A DNA stretch of 12,869 bases from Calditrichaeota bacterium AABM5.125.24 (GTDB lineage: Bacteria; Electryoneota; AABM5-125-24; Hatepunaeales; Hatepunaeaceae): NCBI GenBank assembly GCA_002127415.1, contig MWJR01000209.1:1-12869 (forward strand). Reading direction: 5' to 3'. The notes under the pieces were generated by a model. That model had not been told where the DNA came from. It saw only the letters and a program-made list of their open reading frames with translations, and did not search any database. Below are positions 1 through 7,775 of the stretch, in pieces. Each line of letters starts with the position of its first letter. The stretch's first letter is position 1. A program made the translations under genes and the position numbers.

Positions 1-555
1 CTCAAAGAGCGTATCGGGATCGACAATCACCGGTGCAATGGAACTGTCGCCGCTCAGGAAAGAGACGGCTTCCCGCAGGCTCTTCACGGGAAAGACATTC
101 AGCCCCTCGACCATCGCCGCCTCCCTGGCGCTGGCTTCAGGCACAATCAGGCCGTCAACCCGCCTTCTGGAGAGGGCCGATGCGATAGGTAAGGCACCGC
201 GGATCGGTCTGAGGTTGCCATCAAGCGCCAGCTCACCTAAAACCACCATCCGTCCGAACCTCTCAGCCGAAAGCTGTCCGGTGGCGGCCAGGATGCCGAG
301 CGCTATCGGCAGGTCAAACGCCGAACCTTCCTTCTTTATTCCTGCCGGTGCCAGATTGACGGTGATCCGCTTCTGCGGGAAGAGAAAACCGCTGTTCTTT
401 ATGGCTGCATTCACTCGTTCCCGCGACTCTCGCACGGCGTTGTCTGGTAACCCTACGGTGGTGTATGCGGGCAGCGCCTGATCAAGGTGCACCTCAACTT
501 TTACTATATAGGCATCTATTCCCTGAACCGCGGCCGAGTGTATCTTGGCATACAA
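1..555 (-). CDS. comM: ComM/YifB family Mg-chelatase-like AAA+ protein, N-terminal part (C-terminus beyond window)
   Basis: Only the first 185 codons are inside the window; the family is usually about 500 residues. The translation carries the N-terminal ComM/YifB fold: VHLDQALPAYTTVGLPDNAV, then RESRERVNAAIKNSGF, NLAPAGIKKEG, FDLPIALGILA and GELALDGNLRPIRGALP. All are close to E. coli YifB in order and spacing. The AAA+ ATPase part with Walker A would lie past position 1. ComM is known as a helicase that promotes branch migration during natural transformation. I chose TTG at 555-553 as start: an in-frame TAA lies three codons upstream, no ATG or GTG fits, and an AGGG lies about nine bases before the TTG. 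The reading begins Met-Tyr-Ala-Lys-Ile-His-Ser-Ala, the expected beginning for the family. It is separated from the ROK gene by a 786-base repeat-rich gap, so it is probably transcribed on its own. Confidence 0.93.
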   Translation of the reverse strand, partial: MYAKIHSAAVQGIDAYIVKVEVHLDQALPAYTTVGLPDNAVRESRERVNAAIKNSGFLFPQKRITVNLAPAGIKKEGSAFDLPIALGILAATGQLSAERFGRMVVLGELALDGNLRPIRGALPIASALSRRRVDGLIVPEASAREAAMVEGLNVFPVKSLREAVSFLSGDSSIAPVIVDPDTLFE

Positions 556-894
556 ATCCGATTACCCTGCAACCATCAGCGCCGAATGTGTTTTAACAAA
601 CAACATATATTAAGAGAATTGAAAAACCAACAAATATGCGTTGTCATTCCCGACGCTAAGGGATTGACGGAAAACAACATCTTATATGTAAGGCGGGGAA
701 GCCTGACTCCACGGAATTAAATTGTCATGTTGTTTTTCAACGCTCTCATATTAAGGCAATAAATATAATTTACCAATACATTACTGTCAATAGTGTTTTA
801 TTTATTTTATAAACATCATAACAATATATTGGGTAGTTTCCTGGTTAATTGCGATGGCATAGTTCGTTATTAGATAACGATTTGTAGAAGAACT

Positions 895-950
895 GTAGTC
901 GGGGCTGTCTCAGGCCCGACTGTGTCACGGTTGAGGACAACCGCGACTAC
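895..950. repeat. Compound hairpin repeat element with two stems and an outer inverted repeat
   Basis: The ends GTAGTCG (895-901) and CGACTAC (944-950) are perfect inverted repeats. Inside are two local hairpins: AGTCGGG (897-903) with CCCGACT (915-921), and CGGTTG (928-933) with CAACCG (938-943) around the tetraloop AGGA. The outer stem and the first inner hairpin compete for the same bases, so two alternative folds are possible. Layout resembles the element at 4693-4745. It is probably a dispersed REP-like or MITE-like repeat rather than a terminator, as no T-tract follows. Confidence 0.6.
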
Positions 951-1022
951 CCCACCTCAATTATTCCTGGACACTGCCATATATTGAGAGTGTTGAGAAG
1001 TAGTATAGAGATAAATTGCCCT

Positions 1023-1044
1023 GTGTCAGACCCCCGTCCGACAC
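1023..1044. repeat. 9-bp tetraloop hairpin, dispersed-repeat type
   Basis: GTGTCAGAC (1023-1031) pairs with GTCCGACAC (1036-1044) around a CCCC loop, with one mismatch that becomes a G-U pair on the minus-strand transcript. The arm GACACC (1040-1045) can pair alternatively with GGTGTC at about 1074-1079. No T-tract follows, so terminator function is not supported. Confidence 0.5.
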
Positions 1045-1301
1045 CTAAGCCTTTGATATTGACGTTAATCAGGGTGTCTGTCAGCAGGGGACCACATTTT
1101 TCAACGTTCTTATTTTGTATGGATGTTTCATATCAGCTGGTATTGAGTATGAATAGAAAATATATACCAAGGGTCAGAATTCTTAAATGAGCGGTCTGGA
1201 TTCAACGGGTCCAGGATCAGGGTTTTTTATAATTTTATCAATTCAACGACGATGATGTAGTTGATCTCGATTATATGCATAAAAATGAAAGCTTCCCTCA
1301 A

Positions 1302-1357
1302 TAGTTGATTGCAAATAGTCGATGGTCAGTTTAATAGTTGATTATTGTTCGTTGACC
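1302..1357. repeat. Degenerate heptanucleotide array overlapping the 3' end of the ROK gene
   Basis: Read on the minus strand, the sequence falls into 7-base units such as TCAACGA, ACAATAA, TCAACTA, TTAAACT, GACCATC, GACTATT and TGCAATC. The period is kept although units differ. The last residues of the ROK protein (MVNEQ) and its TAA stop are encoded inside the array, so the array sets the C-terminus of the protein. Confidence 0.5.
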
Positions 1358-2268
1358 ATTATCCTGGCCGCGGTCGCTGCTCCTATCACTCCAGCCCAGT
1401 TGCCCAGTTCGGCCGGTTTAATCTGGAGCGGCGGCAGGTATTCGTCGAAGGCTCTGCGGCGCAACTCGGCTTCGAGCGGGCCGAGCAGTATATCTCCGGC
1501 TTCGGCAATCCCGCCTCCGATCACAATCAGTTCGGGGCTGAACAGGTTGACCAGCCCCGCCATCAGGATCCCGACTGTGGTGCCGATATAGCCGAACAGC
1601 TGGATAGCAGCGCCGTCGCCCCGGGCCGCCAGCTTGCTTAGTTCCTTCAAACCTCGTTCTTTGTGTTGTGGCATATGGCGGCTGATATAACGCTGGATGC
1701 CGGACCGCCCTACATAGGCCTCCAGGCAGCCGTGTGATCCACAGGAACAACGCGGGCCCATCCGGTCGATCGGGATGTGGCCGAGCTCGCCGCCGCCGTT
1801 GACACCACGGATGAGGACCCCGTTCGATATAACCGCCCCGCCCACCCCCGTGCCGAGGGTGATGGCGATGTAGTGACGGCTGCCCCTGGCTGCCCCGCAG
1901 AAGCCCTCACCGAGCGCCATATAGTTGGCGTCGTTATCCATCACTGCAGGCAGACCGGTTCCCTGTGAGATGTCGCCCGACAGGGGTCGTCCATTCAGCG
2001 AGGCACAGTTGGGCGAAGTCAGCACCCGCTGTCGCTCTGTGTCGATGAGCCCTGCGACCCCCAGGCCGATGCCGACAGGCTTATTATCTTCCGCCTCCCG
2101 GCTGAGCCTGTCAGCCACATCTATAAGCTGACCCAGGACCGCCTGATAGTCCCCCCCGACGGCGCTCGGCACATTCAATTGGTTCATCAGCGCACCTGAA
2201 GCGTCAATCAGCGCCGCTTTTACCCGTGTTCCCCCCACGTCTATTCCGATTGTCAGTTCTCCATTCAC
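1342..2268 (-). CDS. ROK family sugar kinase, glucokinase-like
   Basis: Likely phosphorylates glucose (or a related hexose) with ATP in the cytoplasm. Counting from the GTG start (308 residues), the ATP-binding motif DVGGT is at about 10-14, the catalytic-base motif DNDAN at about 111-115, GELGH at about 160-164 and the zinc-binding CSCGSHGCLE at about 174-183. All hallmark residues of the ROK fold are present and the length is normal. The start is a choice. A GTG at 2268-2266 overlaps the TGA stop of the upstream glucosidase gene as GTGA, with GAGGTG eight bases upstream, which fits translational coupling. A TTG at 2292-2290 would add eight residues and overlap the neighbour by 28 bases. Pairing with a debranching-like enzyme favours a glucokinase role over N-acetylglucosamine or fructose kinase or NagC-like regulation. 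No DNA-binding domain is present, so it is not a ROK repressor. Confidence 0.93.
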   Translation of the reverse strand: MNGELTIGIDVGGTRVKAALIDASGALMNQLNVPSAVGGDYQAVLGQLIDVADRLSREAEDNKPVGIGLGVAGLIDTERQRVLTSPNCASLNGRPLSGDISQGTGLPAVMDNDANYMALGEGFCGAARGSRHYIAITLGTGVGGAVISNGVLIRGVNGGGELGHIPIDRMGPRCSCGSHGCLEAYVGRSGIQRYISRHMPQHKERGLKELSKLAARGDGAAIQLFGYIGTTVGILMAGLVNLFSPELIVIGGGIAEAGDILLGPLEAELRRRAFDEYLPPLQIKPAELGNWAGVIGAATAARIMVNEQ

Positions 2269-4772
2269 AGTTCCTTCACCTCGCTTTTCCAACGCCCCTC
2301 ACCGGAGGGAATGAAACGAACTTCAGCCTTCTGTCCCGGATAGATACTTAAAGAACTCTGCCCGCGCTCACCCGGCGCAGGATGGACGTCCAGCGCTACC
2401 CTTAAGCCGGACTCAATGCCGGTCTGTGATACCCGCCACAGCTCACCGGAGAGTCGCTCGACCTGGAACCGCCCCCCGGCGAATTCGATCTCAAGGGTGA
2501 CCACACCCCAACCTTCCGGATACCACGGTCGCAGGCGCAGGGACGATCCGGAGCCGGGACTGAACCCTATGATGTTCTCGACGACCAACCTGATGAACTC
2601 GGCCAGCGAGGTCGAGAAGACCGGACTGCCGACCACATTGTCGCTCCCGGAGATCGGCTCCGCGTTCTCGGCTTCATGCAGGCCGCCCACCACACCGGCA
2701 CCGGTCACCCTTGCCGCCAGCGCCTGCGCCAGATGCTCCAGGCTGTCACGGTTATCAGTCACCCTCAACATATCGGCCAGGGTCCCAGCCGACCAGAGCA
2801 GGACATCCCCGCGGGATACGGTTCCGGATGGGGCGTCGTCGAGCCGATACAGGTGAACCGGCTGGTATTCCTCCTCGAACGGGGACAGGGTGCGCAGACC
2901 GACCTGGCCGACGAGTCCGTCCTGAATACCCCGCTCAAGGCCCTGTCCGAGGAATCTCCTGTCATCCGGCCTGTGCCACCCAAGGGCCAAAGTCTGCGCA
3001 ATCCGGACGGTGTAATCGGGGTGGAGGAGGGCCAGCTCCCGCTCGTCGCCCTTCCACCTGAAGGGCAGTCGGTCTCCACAGGGGCCGTCGGAGAGGAAGT
3101 GGTAATAAGCCACAGCCGCAAAGGTCGGCGCGGGCAGATCGAAGACCTCCTCCGCACCTGCCACATACCGCTGGGTTTTCAGCCTGTCAGCCATCCTCTC
3201 CACAACCGATTGCGGGCCCCTGATGACTGAGGAGCTCCATCTGCCCCGATACTCAAGCAGCGAAGGCGGCAGGTCCGGTGCCAGCAGCTCGCGCCTCGGA
3301 TAGTCGTGAATATATGCCCGCAGCCGCCCGAAAAGCACCTGGGTCTCGATGGTTGCGCCCGAGCGATCCGGCCCGGCGGGCGTGTCCCGGAGGAAGTGCT
3401 CATCTGCACCGCTGAACACAAGCCCGTTCATCAGACGGTGCCTGATGGTTCCCATCATATCGCGCAGCAACGCCGCCACCAGACTGTCCTCGCGGGTCGT
3501 GTCCCTGACCGCGATCCTATCCCTCATCCGCAGAACTGCGACCACCGCCAGCCCGGCTATCTCAGGCACACGGTATTCGACCTCATCCTCACCGATCCTG
3601 CCGGGAAACATACCGAACTGCGAGGAGAGGGTGTCGCGGTTCTGACGGGCAATGATACCGTCCATAAGCCGCAGCGCCACAGCAGGATCCCCTTCAGAGG
3701 CTGCCAGCCCCGGCAGCGACAGCATCGTGTGCCAGCCATCCGGGTAGGGACTGTAAGGGATGCCGGTGATTAGGAACCTTTCACCGTCCTGTTTGACGAC
3801 CATCGCAGCCAGCATCAGCCGGGCCCAGGCGAAGGCGCATTCGAACCCCCGGTCTTCACACCTGAGCGCGAACTGTTCGAGCGTCTTCTGTGTCCGTTCC
3901 TGCCGCGCTGCACGCCAGTGGCTCCTATCCTTCAGTATCTGCTGTGCGACCGTGGCAGCCGAGTCCCTGTTGACACCCCAACCGATGGCGAAAGAGACCG
4001 CCCCTCCGCCCTTAACCAGCAGGTCGCCTTCGAGATAGACCAGCGAAATCGCAACCCTGCCGGTCAGCTCACCCTTCGGATGGGTGATCCGCTGCCGGTC
4101 TACACCGCGCACCAGTCGTGTTCCCGCTGGTCCGGTCACGGCCAGCCAGCCGCCTGCCGTATCCGACCTCGCCACCACCAGCGTGGAGCTCTCGGGATCC
4201 CAGTCGGTCAGATATGATGGAGCCCCTTCCCGATCGAGCCGGCGGAAGTCGAATTCCGGTCGAAAGCTGACCCCTCGCCTGCCGCGCGGCTTTACGGTTA
4301 TCAGCAATCCCGGTCTTCCGACCGGGACCTCCACTATCTCGCTCAGACCGCTGCCGTAATGTCGTTCGACCCACTCCGGATGAACGATGCACAGTTCAGG
4401 GTCGATATCGAGCGGTCTTCCACTGAGGTCAAACAGGGCCCATCCGGCCAGATAGCGCCGCTCCCAGCGGCTGTAGCCGTATTCGCCGCGGGCTGAACTT
4501 CTGAACCCGTCGTCATAGTAGAACCCGCCGGTCAGGTCGGTGAGGAGCGCCTCACGACTCTGATCCACATAGACAGTATCCGCCAGCCCGTCTATGAAGC
4601 TGCGGTCGATGAGGGGCGCCGGGCTCCGGGCGCAGCCGATCAGGCAATAGGCAATGAACAATGAGCAATAAATAATATGGTCGAGCTGGTAGGGCGGGAC
4701 TCCGTGCCCGCCTGAATTGATTAACGTCACGTGGGGACACGTGACAGCACTCTTTAATTGACTATCGACCAT
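2265..4772 (-). CDS. Glycogen-debranching-like (amylo-alpha-1,6-glucosidase-type) lipoprotein
   Basis: The 835-residue product resembles the (alpha/alpha)6 glucosidase part of glycogen debranching enzymes. GIPYSPYPDGWHTMLSLPGL (337-356) corresponds to the family's WGRDTF..LPGL segment. The stretch GLVFSGADEHFLRDT (450-464) followed by IETQVLFGRLRAY (475-487) matches the WMDA and VEINALWYNAL segments, leaving D463 and E476 as candidate acids. A beta-sandwich-like C-terminal region follows (about 735-835). The GRD triplet of classical enzymes is missing, so substrate or activity may differ. Residues 33-47 are hydrophobic and end in LIGC, a lipobox with C47 as lipidation site, which suggests export and anchoring. 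The ATG at 4772-4770 has no good ribosome site, and the first 45 codons lie in repeat DNA (4641-4786), so the start is uncertain. It follows dinG by 25 bases and overlaps the ROK gene by 4 bases. Fold assignment is moderately sure; substrate is inferred. Confidence 0.72.
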   Translation of the reverse strand: MVDSQLKSAVTCPHVTLINSGGHGVPPYQLDHIIYCSLFIAYCLIGCARSPAPLIDRSFIDGLADTVYVDQSREALLTDLTGGFYYDDGFRSSARGEYGYSRWERRYLAGWALFDLSGRPLDIDPELCIVHPEWVERHYGSGLSEIVEVPVGRPGLLITVKPRGRRGVSFRPEFDFRRLDREGAPSYLTDWDPESSTLVVARSDTAGGWLAVTGPAGTRLVRGVDRQRITHPKGELTGRVAISLVYLEGDLLVKGGGAVSFAIGWGVNRDSAATVAQQILKDRSHWRAARQERTQKTLEQFALRCEDRGFECAFAWARLMLAAMVVKQDGERFLITGIPYSPYPDGWHTMLSLPGLAASEGDPAVALRLMDGIIARQNRDTLSSQFGMFPGRIGEDEVEYRVPEIAGLAVVAVLRMRDRIAVRDTTREDSLVAALLRDMMGTIRHRLMNGLVFSGADEHFLRDTPAGPDRSGATIETQVLFGRLRAYIHDYPRRELLAPDLPPSLLEYRGRWSSSVIRGPQSVVERMADRLKTQRYVAGAEEVFDLPAPTFAAVAYYHFLSDGPCGDRLPFRWKGDERELALLHPDYTVRIAQTLALGWHRPDDRRFLGQGLERGIQDGLVGQVGLRTLSPFEEEYQPVHLYRLDDAPSGTVSRGDVLLWSAGTLADMLRVTDNRDSLEHLAQALAARVTGAGVVGGLHEAENAEPISGSDNVVGSPVFSTSLAEFIRLVVENIIGFSPGSGSSLRLRPWYPEGWGVVTLEIEFAGGRFQVERLSGELWRVSQTGIESGLRVALDVHPAPGERGQSSLSIYPGQKAEVRFIPSGEGRWKSEVKEL
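4641..4682. repeat. Heptanucleotide array encoding the signal-peptide region of the glucosidase-like gene
   Basis: Six consecutive 7-base units on the plus strand: CAGGCAA, TAGGCAA, TGAACAA, TGAGCAA, TAAATAA, TATGGTC. On the minus strand they encode most of the hydrophobic segment before the lipobox (about residues 31-44). One unit gained or lost would shift the reading frame of everything after it. Confidence 0.7.
4693..4745. repeat. Two-hairpin repeat element inside the predicted N-terminus of the glucosidase-like gene
   Basis: The first hairpin pairs GGCGGG (4693-4698) with CCCGCC (4707-4712). The second pairs GTCACGTG (4726-4733) with CACGTGAC (4738-4745) around the tetraloop GGGA, an 8-bp perfect stem. 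The order (GTAG, GC-rich hairpin, spacer, TG-xGGA-CA tetraloop hairpin) matches the element at 895-950, which suggests one dispersed family. Confidence 0.6.
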
Positions 4773-4786
4773 TGGTCATCGACCAT
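4752..4786. repeat. Heptanucleotide array between dinG and the glucosidase-like gene, carrying the start codons
   Basis: Five exact-length 7-base units on the minus strand: ATGGTCG, ATGACCA, ATGGTCG, ATAGTCA, ATTAAAG. The first unit contains an ATG (4786-4784) preceded by AAGGA with a 7-base spacer. That ATG reads only ten codons (MVDDQWSIVN) before TAA. The ATG that opens the long frame is in the third unit (4772-4770) and has no ribosome site of its own. Confidence 0.7.
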
Positions 4787-4797
4787 TATGAGGTCCT

Positions 4798-7641
4798 TCA
4801 GGTTTCGGCGAAGAACTCTGTGACCCATTTTTCCAGCTCATCGGGACTGTGCGGCATAAGGACGGCTCCGGGAACCGCCCTCCGGAAGTTGATGCCGTAG
4901 CTCTTGGTGGCGGCACGCGGGTCGAGCACCAGGACCACGCCGCGGTCGGTGGTGGTGCGTATCAGCCGGCCGGCGCCCTGGCGCAGCCTGAGCACCGCCG
5001 CCGGCAGTTGATAATCCGGAAACGGGCTCCCGCCCTCGTCGCGTATCGCTTCTATGCGGGCCGCCACCACCGGATCGGCGGGGACGTCGAACGGCAGCCG
5101 CGGTATCACCACCATCTCCAGCGCCTTCCCCGGCACGTCGATTCCCTCCCAGAGCGAATCGGTGCCGAGCAGCAGCGCGCCGTCCGAGTGCCGGAACCGC
5201 CTCACCAGCCGCTCGCGACCTGCGAGTTTCCCCTGCACGAGGATATCGAGACCGCTGCCGAGAAGGGCCTGTTTCAACTCGCGCTGAACCCGCCGCATCG
5301 CGTCGTATGAGGTGAACAGGAGAAGCGTCCCGCGCCTCAGCCGTCCAGACAGTCGAGCCACCACAGAAGCCACCGCCCGGCAGTGTTCAGCCGCATCGCT
5401 CGCCGGTGAGGGCAGATAGGTCGGATAGCAGACCATACAGTTGCGGGCGAAGTCGAATGGTGAGCCGAAGAGGGCGGTCTGAAAGCGCTCCGGGTCAACC
5501 AGGCTCAGCCCCAGACGCCGGGAGATATGTTCAAAGCCCTCGGGCTGGGGAGTTGTCGATAGCGTGGCGGAGGTCAGAATCGCCGCTTTCAGACGCTTCC
5601 ACAGACCGTAGTATAGAAGCTCGGCCACATCGAGCGGGGCACTCTTCAGCCTGACCGACCGGTCGGACTCCGGCGGCAGTTCGACCCAGTAAACCCGGTC
5701 GGGCTCTTCGGCCGACAGCGACAGGGCGAGCATTTCGACCAGGCCACCGGCCTCATTCGTGGAGGCTTCCAGCTCCTGGATCAGCCCTGCCGGAAAGGTG
5801 TCATCGGAGGCGTCAGCGAGCCTTTGATGTATCCGGGTCAGCGGACCCTCCATACCCTTCAGACCGGCCAGCAGCGCCGCGCCCGCACCCTTCAGCGACC
5901 GGTGCACCTGATCGCCCGAATGATACCTGAGGGGGATGGGGTAGGGGGATTTCTCAGGCGGGTGAGACTGGAACAGGCCGCGAGCTTGCTTAAAGAGGAG
6001 CTCGGCGACCTCGACCAGCTCACCGGCATCGGACGAGAGCTTCCCGGTCAATTGCGCCAGCTTTTCCCACCTGTTGTCGGCTGACAACCTGGTCCAGAGC
6101 TCCCCTTTTCGGTGGCAGAGCCTTCCTATCCTTTCAAGAGCCCCTCTGAGGATCGGTGCGCTGATGTCGCTGCCGAAATGATCGGTGGCGACATCCTCCA
6201 GATGGTGCGCCTCGTCAAAGACCACCTTACTCACATCGCCGAGGAGGGTCCTTTCGCCGCATATGTCGGACAGAATCAGGCTGTGGTTCACCACTACCAG
6301 ATCGGCTGTCTGGGCGGCGCGGCGGATGACAGTCAACGGGCATTCGGGCTTGCCGGAACAGGCTCGTCCTGTGCAGTAGCCCGGTTCGGAGACGATCAGC
6401 CCCCAGAGCCCGCCCCCATCGCTCCCCCGCACGGCACTGACCTCGCTGATGTCGCCGGTCCGGGTGGCATCGACCCACCTGACCAGCAGCGCCGCCTGCT
6501 CACGCTGAGCCGGCGATCCGATCCTGTCCGGTTCGAGTGCCCAGCTCTGCCACCTGGTTCGGCAGAGGTAGTTCCGCCGCCCTTTGAGCAGAACCGCTCT
6601 GAAGGCAAAGGCGAACAGCTCCCCCAGCCGGGGTATCTCATCGTAGAAGAGCTGGTCCTGCAGGTTCCTGGTGTGAGTCGAAACCACCACCCGCCCGCCC
6701 GACAGGAGCGCCGGCGTCAGGTATGCGAGCGACTTCCCGACCCCGGTGCCGGCTTCGACCAGCAGCACCGCGCCCTCTCTTAACGCGGCGGATGCCAGAG
6801 TCGCCATACCGATCTGCTCGGTGCGAACCTCGTAACCCGGCAGCACCTTCCGGAGCCGTTCGATATCGGACAGCAGCCGCCGGATTTGGGCCTCATCGGC
6901 TGGCTCACTGAGTCGGGTCTCACCGGGGGCGAGGTAGATGTTATCCCGTCCTCTGGGCTGTCCTTTCAGCGGATCAGGAGGCGGATCGCTCGGTCGGAAT
7001 CCTGAGTCAATGGCCTTCTTCACCGCCCGCAGCGAATTGGCCAGCGGTGAAACTGTCCCCTCGACGAACCGGAGCGACTGAGAGAGCTGCGCTAAAGGAA
7101 CCGACGCCAGCTCCGGCATCAGCTTCGAAAACAGCTCGCCGGTGGCCTCGGCGTCCTCGGTGGCGCGGTGGCGAGAGCGCGCCCTTGTTCGGTAGAGGGT
7201 GGTCAGATGTGACAGGCCGTAGCTGTCGAGACAGGGGGTCAGGAGACGGGAGGCGAGGCCGGTGTCGTGAAGGCGGGGGACGGTTCGGTTCGGCGTGAAG
7301 TGTTCGGCGGTGGCGGGCGCGGCCCTCAGGAAGCCGACGTCAAAGTTGATGTGGTGACCGACAATCGGCAGATCGCCGACGAAATGGTTGAAATCCGGCG
7401 CAACCTGTTCGAGCAGCGGGGTGTCCGCCAGGTCCGCGTCTTTAATACCCGTCAGTTCGGTTATACCGGAGGGCAGAGGGCGCAGTGGATTGACCAACGC
7501 ACCGAAGCGTTCGACCGGCTTCCCGTCCCGAAAGCGAACAGCCCCCAGTTCGATTATCGAGTCGGCTTTCGGGTCCAGGCCGGTGGTCTCAAGGTCGAGA
7601 GCCACCCACTCTCTCAGTCCGGTCAGTTCCCAGAAGGTCAA
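4798..7641 (-). CDS. dinG: DinG-type ATP-dependent DNA helicase with N-terminal DnaQ-like 3'-5' exonuclease
   Basis: An XPD/DinG superfamily 2 helicase fused to a DEDDh exonuclease, the arrangement of DinG proteins in Gram-positive bacteria; it unwinds DNA 5'-3' in repair and conflict resolution. From the TTG start (947 residues) the exonuclease motifs are DLETTG (16-21), HHINFD (D101) and HRATED (H158, D163). The helicase has a Q-motif-like region at about 270-280, Walker A AGTGVGKS (297-304), DEAH (476-479) and QGAGRLIR (888-895). Four cysteines at about 360, 423, 428 and 434 fit the Fe-S cluster of this family. An ATG at 7713 would add 24 residues, but that stretch lies in a dispersed repeat and lacks a ribosome site. 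TTG at 7641-7639 has AGGT five bases upstream and sits just before the exonuclease strand. Probably co-transcribed with the two downstream genes. Confidence 0.95.
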   Translation of the reverse strand: MTFWELTGLREWVALDLETTGLDPKADSIIELGAVRFRDGKPVERFGALVNPLRPLPSGITELTGIKDADLADTPLLEQVAPDFNHFVGDLPIVGHHINFDVGFLRAAPATAEHFTPNRTVPRLHDTGLASRLLTPCLDSYGLSHLTTLYRTRARSRHRATEDAEATGELFSKLMPELASVPLAQLSQSLRFVEGTVSPLANSLRAVKKAIDSGFRPSDPPPDPLKGQPRGRDNIYLAPGETRLSEPADEAQIRRLLSDIERLRKVLPGYEVRTEQIGMATLASAALREGAVLLVEAGTGVGKSLAYLTPALLSGGRVVVSTHTRNLQDQLFYDEIPRLGELFAFAFRAVLLKGRRNYLCRTRWQSWALEPDRIGSPAQREQAALLVRWVDATRTGDISEVSAVRGSDGGGLWGLIVSEPGYCTGRACSGKPECPLTVIRRAAQTADLVVVNHSLILSDICGERTLLGDVSKVVFDEAHHLEDVATDHFGSDISAPILRGALERIGRLCHRKGELWTRLSADNRWEKLAQLTGKLSSDAGELVEVAELLFKQARGLFQSHPPEKSPYPIPLRYHSGDQVHRSLKGAGAALLAGLKGMEGPLTRIHQRLADASDDTFPAGLIQELEASTNEAGGLVEMLALSLSAEEPDRVYWVELPPESDRSVRLKSAPLDVAELLYYGLWKRLKAAILTSATLSTTPQPEGFEHISRRLGLSLVDPERFQTALFGSPFDFARNCMVCYPTYLPSPASDAAEHCRAVASVVARLSGRLRRGTLLLFTSYDAMRRVQRELKQALLGSGLDILVQGKLAGRERLVRRFRHSDGALLLGTDSLWEGIDVPGKALEMVVIPRLPFDVPADPVVAARIEAIRDEGGSPFPDYQLPAAVLRLRQGAGRLIRTTTDRGVVLVLDPRAATKSYGINFRRAVPGAVLMPHSPDELEKWVTEFFAET

Positions 7642-7680
7642 TTCAGACCTCGGAACTTGGGCTTCAGTGCGTTCAGTGTT

Positions 7681-7769
7681 GTCGTTGCGAGGCGCGCAGC
7701 GCCGAAGCAACATTTTCGATACAGGTTAAAATTTGATGTTAGCGATTGCTTCACTTTGTTCGCAATGAC
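7681..7769. repeat. Small inverted-repeat element (MITE-like) between gcvPB and dinG
   Basis: The left end GTCGTTGCGA (7681-7690) and right end TCGCAATGAC (7760-7769) are inverted repeats with one mismatch. Each end is also a hairpin. The left one pairs GTTGC with GCAAC around an inner GGCGC-GCA-GCGCC stem (7684-7711). The right one pairs ATTGC (7745-7749) with GCAAT (7762-7766). Both ends fit GTCRTTGCGA...GAAGCAAY in opposite orientation. It fills most of the 134-base gap and supplies a spurious ATG upstream of dinG. Confidence 0.6.
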
Positions 7770-7775
7770 AATTTC

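Larger units (their letters stand above)
556..1341. other. 786-base AT-rich intergenic region rich in small repeats, no gene
   Basis: No coding sequence is supported here; the short plus-strand frames at 487-720 and 984-1190 have no recognisable protein. About 700-870 is strongly AT-rich compared with the GC-rich genes. The region holds a compound hairpin element (895-950), a tetraloop hairpin (1023-1044) and a 7-base-period array running into the ROK gene end (1302-1357). A motif like TTTTTCAACGCTCTCATATT occurs imperfectly three times: plus strand near 733-752 and 1096-1114, minus strand near 977-996. A run of six T at about 1222-1227 follows a weak CTGGA/TCCAG stem on the plus strand, but no plus-strand gene precedes it. 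The promoter of comM should be here, but I see only weak -10-like AT boxes near 605. Confidence 0.7.

Noticed and set aside
38..481. Plus-strand open frame of 147 codons
   Set aside because: It is the antisense shadow of comM, whose minus-strand translation has clear family motifs.
984..1190. Plus-strand frame of 68 codons in the AT-rich gap
   Set aside because: It contains the 1023-1044 hairpin repeat, lacks a ribosome site and shows no protein-like composition.
1190..1230. Possible plus-strand terminator with six T
   Set aside because: The stem is only about five base pairs and no plus-strand gene ends nearby.
1342..2268. ROK protein as a NagC/XylR-type repressor
   Set aside because: There is no N-terminal helix-turn-helix domain; the protein begins directly at the ATP-binding strand and keeps catalytic residues.
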